Assembly (NCBI GenBank): GCA_022749755.1
Contig: CM040440.1
Span: forward strand, 20,261,269-20,325,268
Source of the DNA: Azadirachta indica
Taxonomy: Eukaryota > Streptophyta > Magnoliopsida > Sapindales > Meliaceae
Length of the DNA: 64,000 nucleotides
Reading direction: 5' to 3'
A program made the translations under genes and the position numbers. Positions within the stretch are counted from its first letter, which is position 1; each line of letters opens with the position of its first letter. The notes beneath the pieces are model-generated. The model did no database searches and was not told the origin of the DNA. It saw nothing but the letters and a program-made list of their open reading frames with translations. Shown in pieces: positions 41,819-52,041 of the stretch.

Positions 41819-43835
41819 TTTATCGGTGCCAGAGATTTTGGCTGTACCATTGCCATTTTAATTTTTTAGTTTTCTTTTTCTTTTCTTGAATCCTGCACTT
41901 TCTCGATTATTGATAGTCGCCGTTGGATCGAAAAACACGCAAAATAAGAAAAAAAGAATTTAAAAAAAGAACATTATTTTATTGTTCGGTCTGCAATATT
42001 ACAAGAAGACGACTTAGCGCGAATATCGTAACCCAAGAACACAAAACGGCAAGGGCTTCCGTTTTTTACAACTACATGCAGGTCGAGGACTATGAGGTTT
42101 CAGACTGAAATATTGAAGTAGCCTGTAATATTATTATTTTAAACAACAACCATTCAGGACTCTCGTCACTTGCAGTGGATAGTGCAGGTTGGTTTGCAGT
42201 GGGCCTGGTAGCTTTTAATTGGCAATGCAACGGGCCCAAAGTCTTATTCGACTCACTCCAAAATCTTCTAGTAATACAGTCTCCTCAATCCTACGGACAG
42301 TGCTGTGTAGTGTATTTTTTGTAAAGTTGATTCATCTGGGTCTCGTGATCTAGGTGCAAATCTCTTTTACAGGAAATTAGATATTGACGTTCACAATTCA
42401 ACGTACAAAGACGATGGATTCATATATAATTAAAATTGACGATGAATAGTGCTGTTTTTATTCAATTATTAGCAACTTTGATTGATGTTTCTTTGCTAAT
42501 CGAGACGCATAGATAAAGCAATAAATTATGAGACGTTGATGTTTGTAAAGTGACTAAAGACCCACTAATTAATAGGTGTAAAATTTTCATGTTCAGGCTT
42601 CAGATTAAGAGAAAATGGTAGGCGTTGATTTCACTATGCTACAGTATTTGATAGAAAAAGAAGAAAACGACTCATTTACGCCTAATCAACAAACAGGTTC
42701 ACATGTAGATCATCATCATATACCCTAAGTAGCAATTGCGCATTAAAGATGATACTTCATATTGACACATCAATCATAAAATGTATCCCACGCCTTCCCT
42801 TTACACAAAGATTGATTGGAAAGCTAAGGGTTCAATTTTTCTAAAAGTGAAAAAAAGCAGGTAATTTTTCTCTTTAAAAGTTTAATATAAAGTCAATATT
42901 TCTGACCATTTCAATTGTTTCTCTTCTGCACGCGGAAAGCGATGGGCATGGAGGCACTGTTCCAGGATTCTGTTAGTCTATTTCGCCCAACTTCGAAAAT
43001 AAATCTACAACGACCAAGCTTTAAGCTTAATTACGAATTTAATGCCAACGAAAATACTGGGTTTCGTGCATATACAATTTGGGAGCAATGATCCGTATTT
43101 TCGGGTTGATTTATTTCTTAAAAACCTAAAAATTAATTGGAGTGAATATATATATGTTATCAACATACAAGGCTGTATATATATATACATTTCTTGAGAA
43201 CAATACAGCGTTGTTAATTTAAATTGACTCAAATGCAAGCGCTATTATGTCAATGATATATACTTACAAACTATACTTTAAAAAAATATGAAAATTAGTG
43301 GTTAAATTTAGACAGAATCGAAGAAAATATTATATCTGACGTGTCAGAGGAATCAAGTATAATATTATTATTAACTTGTCATAGTGGGATTAGCCAACTC
43401 ATCTTCTATGTAGGAAAGCGATGTTTTAAATTTAATGCTGGAAAAAAATCTCCTCAAAGATTACGTAGTCTATAAATGTACCCTAGCAGTCTGCAGATTG
43501 CTGTCTGACGTCCGTTAATTCACTACAAAATCACATTTACCATGATCCATATAGACATGCACATTTCAATTCAATAAGAGTGGTAAGATTTCGTTGGAGG
43601 GGAAAGGCGCACTTATCACCCAGCCTATCCCGTGGGTGGCGGTCCTTTTGATTAATCTGTACAAATTTTAATAAATTTGAATAACACAAGTTAAGGTAGG
43701 TTTACCAAGCCCTTGGCCTTAGGTGGTAGGGAGGGAGGGAGGAATTATGTTAAAATCTTGTCTACGCGTAAGATTATTCATAATATTGTAAACATCGCAT
43801 CGTATTAGTAGTTTAGGTAAATTTTTGTAAATTAA
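41819..43835. other. Intergenic region, no gene seen
   Basis: AT-rich DNA of about 2 kb. No open frame with a recognisable domain on either strand. Small patches of higher complexity (about 42130-42330, 42930-42990 and 43600-43640) show no homology that I can name. Confidence 0.45.
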
Positions 43836-45197
43836 GAGTAAATATCACTCAAATTATATACATATTTAATTTTATCAAAACTCCTAATTTTTAATAAAAT
43901 ATTGATATATTGTATTAAAAAAATTAAGATAAATTTTAAATTATTTATCTTTCACTATGTATATAGTATTTGTACATGGATTATAAAATCTAGAAAATAT
44001 TCGACATGCAAACAGCAGGGATTTTTAGTAATATGATAATCAAAGAATTAATAATTGAAAATTACGACGGAATAGTAATTATTAAGTAGTAATCAAAATG
44101 TGTTAGCGTAATTTGAATACCATTATTATTTCTCCGGTAATCATTAAGTCCAATTTAATTAACTATATATTCAAGTGTCTACCGTCCATGTGGTATTGCT
44201 TGTGTTTCGTATTAAAATTTTTTACATCGTAAATGAAAGTCTTGGAGCGTATGCACAATAGGACAAAGATGATTTAATTATTAATCCTTAATTAATTAGT
44301 AATTTAGGTATCAGACCGTTGACCATAATCTACAGTGATACGTACAAACAGCAATATCTATTTAAAAATTTGCCAAGGATCTCAAAGCTGTATTTATTCT
44401 TTCAAACCCCCAGAAATAAAATATTTGTTATAACAACAAAAAGCAAATTACAACAAAATTTCATCTTATCCCATCATATTATGACAAATTTCAACATACT
44501 CTCAAATTTTAAGAAACTTATCATGCCACTCTAAATTAATAAAAATAATTTGTTTGTCTATTTCTTTTTTTACTTCTTCTTCCTTCGTCTGTTTCTTTCC
44601 CTTTTTTTTCCCCCCGTCTTCCCTCTCATATGTTGTTTTATTTATTTTTTTCTCATCTCTTTGTCTCTTCTTCTTCTTTTTTTCTATTTTTCTTTGTTGA
44701 CTCTTTCTTCTTTAATATGTTCCTCTCTTTTTTTTCTTCTTCCTTGTTCTATTTATCTTGTTTTCTCCTTTTTCTTCTCTCATCTATTCTTTTTTTTTCT
44801 TTATATCCTTAATCAATCTGATCAAAATTAAAATATAAAAATAACCCAACAAAATGATCAATTAATCATCTTATAAATTATACCAATTTTGTAATATTAA
44901 CAATGAAATCAATTAACTTAAAAATAGAATATGAGATTGTAGAACTGTAGAAATAAAAGGAGGGCGTCAAACTTGCCGCAAAATCAATTTTTTTTTATTT
45001 TTTTAGTCATTTGACTTAATATTTATATTAGAGAGATGCAAAATTATCTTTATATCAGTCAACTTTGGTCCATTGGAGTAAAACATTAGATATAACAGTG
45101 GGAGTTAACTGTGCAGGGGTAACATGGTGATTTTTATAAAAACTTGGGGTGAATTAAAGATTATTAATATATGATGAGGATAGGACGAAATTTACTC
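43836..45197. mobile_element. Weak candidate TIR element, about 1.36 kb
   Basis: The left end reads GAGTAAATATCACTC and the right end, reverse-complemented, GAGTAAATTTCGTCC. Similarity continues weakly inward for about 60 bp. The interior holds a long pyrimidine tract (44555-44810), and the right end carries AGTTAACTCCCACTGTTA, a word seen in other plant Mutator-like termini. The flanks are AT-rich, so a target-site duplication cannot be judged. It could be chance similarity in AT-rich DNA. Confidence 0.3.
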
Positions 45198-45885
45198 TAA
45201 AATTTAACAAATTGAGATCTGAAAGAAAGCAGCCAGCGGCCCTGCTCTAATGTGTTTTTAAGGAAAGGAGGTTCTCTTGTGATGTGACACGGTGGCGAGA
45301 TTTTGCTGCAGATGGTGCTTGCTTTTGTCTTCAACGGTGACCCGTTTGAGCCTACGTGGATCTTCATCCATTAGCCACTATTTTCTGAAGAGCGATCGTC
45401 AAAAACTTTTCACGCATGCAGAAAATATAAATAAGCTAAAGATGGTGCGACTGACGAAAAGACCTAATATGTCAATCCATTGCGTCACACTCCAAAAACC
45501 AGAAATAATTTGTATATATATATATATATATATATATCCTTAATAATTACTAACTCTTATTCGATACCTTCACGACTATATTGATGCATGCATATATGTA
45601 CATGCCTGAAGATTTGGTAGGAGTTACCACACATGAACTTTCTGGAAACCAATACATAATAGTTGTTGGGCACCTCGATGGGCGCGAGGAACCCTCATGA
45701 ATCACATGCGTTTAAAATATTTATAATGTATATGAAGTATTTTTATAATACAAGGATAGCTCTGGGGTCTTTATTTAATATTGGACCATACTCTATTATT
45801 ATTTCTCCTCCCAATATAAACCACCCCAGCATCTCTTTCCTTTACCAGTTCACCAATTTTGACCAAGCTTTAACAAACCCCTTCA
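45198..45885 (+). promoter_or_regulatory. Upstream region and TATA box of the phospholipase gene
   Basis: A clear TATAAA box lies at 45815-45820, 66 bp before the ATG, so the 5' UTR should be short (about 35-40 nt). A (TA)n run lies at about 45515-45537. The rest of this stretch has no recognisable elements. Confidence 0.6.
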
Positions 45886-48033
45886 ATGGCTGCCCTTTCT
45901 CCATCCAACACTCTGCTTTCCCTCAAACAAAACCCAGTGAGTGATGTTCTCCGATCCGAAAGATGTTTCCCGGTTTCACTTTCAGCCCAGAAATCTCAAT
46001 TCGGTGAATCAAAAACCCTGAATTTTACAGCAAAAACGGCTACCACTAGCGTCTGTAGGGTATTGTCTAAAACTAACGAGTCCTTATCCTCTATCATCAC
46101 TGAAATCGAAACACAAGATCACCAGCAACGGGAAGGAAGTTTTACACCCAATAAACAAGAAACAGAGAGAAAGCTAGCTGATGTATGGCGAGGAATCCAT
46201 GGGGAAGATGATTGGGTGGGTATGCTTGACCCGATGGATCCAATTTTGCGATCCGAATTAATCCGCTACGGAGAGATGGCACAAGCTTGCTACGATGCTT
46301 TTGATTTCGACCCATTTTCCAAGTACTGTGGAAGCTGTAGATTCATGCATCGTCATTTCTTCAGCTCTCTGGAGATGACTCGCCATGGCTATGATGTCTC
46401 AAGGTACCTTTATGCCACCTCAAATATTAACCTACCAAATTTCTTTAAGAAATCTCGCTGGCCTAAAATGTGGAGCAAGAATGCCAACTGGATGGGATAC
46501 GTCGCCGTATCAAACGACGAAACGACAAAGCGTTTAGGCCGTCGTGACATCACGATTGCATGGAGAGGCACGGTGACGCGACTAGAGTGGATTGCTGACT
46601 TGATGGATTTTCTCAAGCCCATCTCTAATAACAACATCCCTTGCCCGGATCCGACAGTGAAAGTTGAATCCGGATTCTTAGATCTCTACACGGACAAAAA
46701 TGTCTCTTGCCGGTACTGTAAGTATTCTGCTCGAGAACAAATACTAACAGAAGTGAAAAGATTATTAGAAATTTACTACAACGAGGAAGTCAGCATTACA
46801 GTTACAGGCCACAGTCTTGGCGGTGCTTTAGCAATATTAAGTGCATATGACATAGTTGAAACTGGCATAAACGTGCTCCGAGACAGTCGGGCTGTGCCCG
46901 TAGCCGTATTTTCATTTTCTGGTCCTCGGGTTGGGAACGTCAGGTTCAAAGAGAGGATTGAAACCCTGGGATTGAAGGTGCTAAGGGTGATCAATGTGAA
47001 CGATGTTGTGCCAAAGTCTCCAGGTTTTTTCTTAAACGAGAACGTTTCGCCTGTCTTGATGAAAATGGCTGAAGGGTTGCCCTGGAGTTACTCGCACGTT
47101 GGGGTTGAGTTGGCCTTGGATCACAAAAATTCTCCCTTCTTGAAACCCACCGGTGACCCTGCTTGTGCACATAATCTGGAGGCTCTCTTGCATTTGCTCG
47201 ACGGGTTAGTATTTTCCTACTCTTAGTTAATTAAATTCTTGTCCTAATATACTCTTTGGTAATCAATATAGGATGATATATCACATCAGGGGAGAATAAT
47301 AAATGTAGATAATCATCTTTAATTAGCACTTGAAAAAGTAAAATGAAAATGATGAAGTATACAGAGGATTTAACCATGTATTAATCCATCGGTATTTGAT
47401 TGATTCTGTTTTCATCATTTAATGACATCGATCTCTTAATTTGTCCACATCTTGGTAGCGAGGTGATAACACCAATAATTAAATTACAACGTGGTTCTTC
47501 TAGTACCCTCTTGCATAAAGCAAGCTGCTATTATAATAATAAAAGATAATGTTTAGAACGTGTCCCCTCATGTCCACTTGCTTACGGCCAAACTTGCGAC
47601 TACTTAATTATGATATAAATTTCCAAAAATCAGTACTAGTATTAGTTAATAGTGTACATGTGATAAGTGGTGGGTGGCTTTTGAATTATATATAAAACTA
47701 CAGTAAGATAATGCTCCAAGTAACCAAAAATATATGTAAAACAATTGATTGGTGTAATGAATGTAATGTAATATTCATTGCAGATACCACGGAAAGGGAC
47801 ATAGATTTGTGCTAGCAGGCGGGAGAGACCCGGCACTGGTGAACAAGGCCTCTGATTTTCTGAAAGATCACTACTTGGTTCCGCCGTACTGGAGGCAAGA
47901 TGAGAACAAGGGAATGGTGAGGAGCAAAGATGGGCGGTGGGTGCAGCCGGAAAGGCCTCAGCTGCACGATCACCCACCGGATATTCATCACCACCTCAAG
48001 GGATTAGGCCTCGCCAATCCCGAACATTTCTAG
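45886..48033 (+). CDS. Phospholipase A1-Igamma, chloroplastic (DAD1-like lipase)
   Basis: Class I plant phospholipase A1, which releases sn-1 fatty acids from membrane glycerolipids in plastids. Relatives such as DAD1 feed jasmonate synthesis. Two exons: 45886-47204 and 47784-48033 (TAG), joined in phase 2, giving 522 residues, the usual length for the Igamma group. Residues 1-60 are Ser/Thr-rich and look like a chloroplast transit peptide. The lipase class 3 domain carries the GHSLGG box at 308-313 (nucleophile Ser310). Asp373 (NVNDVVP) and His429 (CAHNLEALLHLLDG) complete the likely catalytic triad. The oxyanion-side motif AWRGT is at 225-229. The C-terminus (exon 2) has LVPPYWRQDENKGMV, typical of Igamma members. 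All key residues are present. Iota-level assignment (gamma1, 2 or 3) is not possible here. Confidence 0.94.
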
Positions 48034-48590
48034 TTAATTAGTTTAGTAAACATATATACATATATATATATATACATACATATATATATATATATATAGA
48101 GTACTGTAAGTATATACATATATATCATCTTCATCAACTGTAATCAATATTATCTACGTTTGATAATAATACTGTAACATTTGGCATGCAGTGTATATGA
48201 ATCTGGCGATATCGGTATGTAGAGAGAGAGAGAGAACTTGAGAATCTTCCACACGGATAGCTGTTACTTTTTATATTTAATATAAAGTATGCTCAATTAT
48301 TTATGTTTCTTAATTAATTTCGAATTGGCAGCAGATTAAGATGAAATTATTGAATTTGTAAACTAATAAGACGTGTTTCTGTTTCACTTTGACGAATTAA
48401 GGATGCTGGAGGAGATTGATTTAATACTTAAAAGTACATGAACCCAAATGATCGTTTATCTGCAGCGCGGAACGCTACGACTTATAATCACAGTCCATAA
48501 GACCATCAAAATTTCAATATTGATATATTTTGAAGACTTTGAGTACAAGGTAATATATATATATATATATAAAATTAATAATAGTAATGG
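48034..48590. other. 3' UTR and downstream flank of the phospholipase gene
   Basis: Starts with a broken (TA)n tract at about 48051-48098, probably in the 3' UTR, then AT-rich DNA up to the target-site duplication of the next mobile element. No gene seen. Confidence 0.5.
48051..48098. repeat. Imperfect (TA)n microsatellite
   Basis: TA repeats interrupted by TACATACA, shortly after the phospholipase stop codon. Confidence 0.85.
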
Positions 48591-48599
48591 GTTTATTGG

Positions 48600-50000
48600 A
48601 AATATTATCAGTTTTCTCTTATGAGATATCCCATATTATTAGGTATATGCTCGAGATTAAAAAAATAGACAAACACCTCCCTTGAACTTTTAATACTGTT
48701 AATTAACTTAACAGAAGGAAGGATATTTCAGTCATTAAATAAAGAAAAGCGGCTGCAACTTAAACGGGATAATTTTTTATTTAGTAATGAAATCAAGGGC
48801 AGTAAATGCCTATTAAAATAATAAATTTATTATTATTATATCATTAATCCAATATGGCTAGACCTGCCCTATCGATCTCATTCTCATCTCTATCAACACT
48901 GCTCATCTCTCTCTCTCTCGTTTCATCTTTTTCCTCTTAACCACACCTAAGGACCAAGACAAGCTTTTTCTCTGATTATTGCACCATTGCAACTCTCCAT
49001 CTCTCTCCCTCCTCTCATCGTATAGTCATCCTTATCTCTCTCTCTCAAAAAATTTAAACAAGCAAAGTAAAGGAATAGACCCAGATTTTCTCTCCCAACA
49101 AATTTACATACAAAAACTTAACAGAACAGAAAAAAACCACAGATCTTATTACTCATTTCTCAACCAAATTAGACAAGTAAAGTAAACAAACAAGCCCAGA
49201 TCAAATTTTTAATCAGTAAAAGGAATAAAAACTGAACAAAAACCTACACCAACTCTTAGATCCAATTAAACAAGCAATATGAATCCAATTAATCAAGCAA
49301 AGTAAAATACAAAAGAACATTAAAATTTGAATGTGTTTATATGGTTAATACACCTGGTGATTATGTATCAACGGCTTAAGGTGAAGGCGACGGATGCATG
49401 ACAGTAGAAGTAGCTGTCAGCTTGTTCGAGCGGCAACGGCAACAATGCCTTGGCGTACAACGTCTGGGCGCCGGAGGCGGCGACGTTGTGTTCGCGAGTG
49501 GCGGACTGGCGTTCAGCATTTGCGAGGGGGGACAGCGGTCTGGCGTTCAACGTTTGAGCGGTGACGGCGGCGGCGGTCTTTCATTTAGCGGGTGAGAGCA
49601 GCGGTAACGGCCTGGCATTCAGCGTGTGCGAGGGTAGAAAACAGCATGGTGGCGATAGGTTTGGTTTTTTCTTTCGTCTCAGTAGAGGAATTGCGGCAGC
49701 CTTTTTTTTTTCTTTTGAAAAAACGTTCATAATCTAGATTATGGTTTGTCTTGTTTTAATAATTTTAATTAAAACATAAAAATAAAATTAATATTCATAA
49801 AGGGTAAATAATTAATTACAGTTAGGCTATTTTTTTAATTTTCCACTTGCACTTGAAGGACATTTTAGTAATTTAACGCTTTTCCGTTAACTGTACTAAC
49901 AGGAAGCCGTTTGAGAGAAGAGGACTTTGGTTATTTTTCTAATAACAAGCATATACTTAATAATAAATGATATCTCAGGAGAGGAAACTGATAATACCCT
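48600..50000. mobile_element. Non-autonomous Mutator-like (MULE) TIR element with GC-rich interior
   Basis: The termini are long inverted repeats. From 48603 the left end reads TATTATCAGTTTTCTCTTAT; the right end, reverse-complemented from 49997, reads TATTATCAGTTTCCTCTCCT. Good agreement continues for about 65 bp (GAGATATC, TATTATTA, GTATATGCT) and weakly further. The flanking 9-mers GTTTATTGG (48591-48599) and GTTTATTGT (50001-50009) form a target-site duplication with one mismatch, the length typical of Mutator elements. The interior has a CT-rich block (48890-49060) and a GC-rich block (about 49375-49650) in which the word CTGGCRTTCARCG-like recurs at least three times. No transposase is seen. 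The GC-rich block may be captured host sequence, as in Pack-MULEs, but I do not recognise it. Confidence 0.75.
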
Positions 50001-50009
50001 GTTTATTGT

Positions 50010-50785
50010 AAAAAAATCTTTTCTACTAAAACATATTTATATCTATTGAAAATTTGATGTATTTATAATTTTATGTATATATATACATAAATTAAATCAA
50101 CAACTATGTTGATCAGAGTGTACATTCCTTCGTTTTATTATTAAATCAACTACAAAATTTAAATAATTTACAATATCAAAATGAAGAAGAGAAACCAAGG
50201 GTTGAGGTCGGAACATAAAAGGTGAATGTCAATTACTTCTTATTTTTTCAGCTAATGCCCTACTACCTTCTTATATTTTTTATAATATCTCATTATTCTT
50301 AAATTTCGATTTTACTCTTTATTATTTTTAATATTTTTAATTTTATTATTTATAAATTAATTAAATTAAAAGATAAAATAAAAAAATGATAAAAAAATTA
50401 AATAAAATATAAGGAGTAATGAAATCTTAGGAAAAAAAGTAGGAATAACTTACATTCTTCCGAACATAAACATTGAAAACTAGTAATTATTTATTATAAC
50501 GTGAAAGCTTTCTTTTATTATTAAAATTATTGTACTGTTGAGTTGACTGTGGAAAATCTTTTGTACTAAGAATATTATATATATATACATATATATATAT
50601 TAAAAGTTTGACGTGCATACATAAATATGACTTTGTTGATTGAGTGTACGTACCATCATTCCGTTATTAAGTCAATTACAAAAAATTTAATAATTTATAT
50701 TAGAAAGAACAAAAGAGAAGAAAATAAGGGTTAAGATCAGAAACATAAAAATTGAAAAAGAAATAATAATTTATTTGAGATATTT
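50010..50785. repeat. Diverged direct duplication of about 230 bp
   Basis: Copy 1 covers 50010-50219 and continues at 50471-50500. Copy 2 covers about 50550-50785. Shared words in the same order: AAAATCTTTT, TACATAAAT, GTTGAT, GAGTGTAC, TTATTAA(A/G)TCAA, TACAAAAA, AAGGGTT, ACATAAA and ATTGAAAA. Copy 1 is split by a MITE exactly at ACATAAA, so the duplication is older than that insertion. The left edge of copy 1 lies against the Mutator-like element. Confidence 0.7.
50220..50461. mobile_element. MITE with perfect 9-bp target-site duplication
   Basis: A 242-bp AT-rich insertion flanked by identical GAACATAAA at 50211-50219 and 50462-50470. The ends are imperfect inverted repeats: left AGGTGAATGTCAATTACTTC, right (reverse-complemented) GGAAGAATGTAAGTTATTCC. 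Size, TSD length and lack of coding capacity fit a Mutator-type MITE. Copy 2 of the surrounding duplication lacks it, which gives an empty-site comparison. Confidence 0.8.
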
Positions 50786-52041
50786 TAGTGATTTCCAAAT
50801 AAATAAAAATGAAATAGAATTTTCGTTAACTCTTCAGAAAAATAGCGGGTTTAAACATTTTTTGTTTGGAGTTTTAAGGGTAGAATTGTAAATGCATAGC
50901 AGGGAGTCCCGTCATAAAAATACAACTATATTCTTATATTTTAATTTTTTAAACTATGGAGCTACATGTTATTATGCGTTTTTTTAGGGCGCCGATGCAA
51001 AATTATAAACCCCGCCCTGCAACCAGCATCTGGATACAGCTTCGGTATAGCTAGGGTTTACGGACAAAACTCCGCTTTTCTGGCGGTCGTCGCTTACACT
51101 AAAACATAACATAAGGTATCCACGTTCATCTCCTTAAGCTCTCTTATTTATACTCAATCTTTCAATCCTCTTCTATTCGGTAAGCCATGTTAATATATAC
51201 CATTCGCGGTCGTGTTGGTTTGTGATTTTCTGTTTTCGCTGATGCTTTTGTTAATTAATTATAACGTTGGCATGTTGGAACTGTAATTTTTCGAATTGGG
51301 TAAGATTATTAATTTTTGGTGCTTTTTGTTTTTAAGGATTTGGGTAGGTTTTAAGTTTCTCAAAGTTCTGAATGCTGCCTGGACTCGTTCGTTAAGGACC
51401 AATATTGCTTGTTCGCCATTGGGAAAATCGTATGATATTTTGTTTTCTGTTTATATATGTGGATATTCATCGAAGAATTTTCCATCAATATGTTATCCAA
51501 GTGCAGGTTGGAAAGTGGTTTTAACTTAAGTTTCAGTGATAATTTTAAGCAGTGAGCCTTCACTTTGAACAGTCAACTTATATTTTTTTTTATAAAGAAA
51601 AGCTTTTCTCATTAATCATGTCATGACCAGTGTGACGTGGACATTTTACAAGAAGTTAGAGTTGCATTTCTGAGTAGGATACTTGAATTTATACAAGTTG
51701 TCGGTAAATGGCTTTTAAGCTTTATATTTATGGTGGCTGCTTTATTTAGTTTTTGAAGTTATTCTCTATTTCTTTTTTGTTAATGTCAAATCTTATCTGA
51801 TCAGCTTCTGCATTCCTTTGTTATAAATTCATTATATTATGCAAGTTCCTATATTTTACTTCTCAGTGAGAAATATATTCCTAGGTTAATGACAAAGCTT
51901 GGAATGTTTAATTGGAGTTCATGTTATAGTTCTTAGAGGAATTATGTTGTTTAGATTTTAGTCTTTGAATTGAAAATTTTGTAGGTTACTCATATATATA
52001 TATAGTTTGATTTTGCAGAAGCAGGTTTTATTTTGCAAAAA
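50786..52041 (+). promoter_or_regulatory. UTP18 promoter, 5' UTR exon and probable 5' UTR intron
   Basis: A telo-box-like TAGGGTTTA lies at 51052-51060; telo boxes are common in promoters of plant ribosome-biogenesis genes. A good donor (G|GTAAGCC, G of GT at 51180) and an acceptor (TTTTGCAG ending at 52019, 22 bp before the ATG) would define an 840-bp intron within the 5' UTR. The intron-like stretch is T-rich with no open coding frame. The intron is inferred from signals only. Confidence 0.55.

Noticed and set aside
44550..44831. 93-codon open frame rich in Phe, Leu and Ser
   Set aside because: It is the translation of a long pyrimidine tract. No domain, no homologue and no start context.
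52033..52041. Three extra codons at the UTP18 N-terminus
   Set aside because: They begin with TTG, not ATG. The ATG at 52042 follows a predicted leader-intron acceptor and is the natural start.
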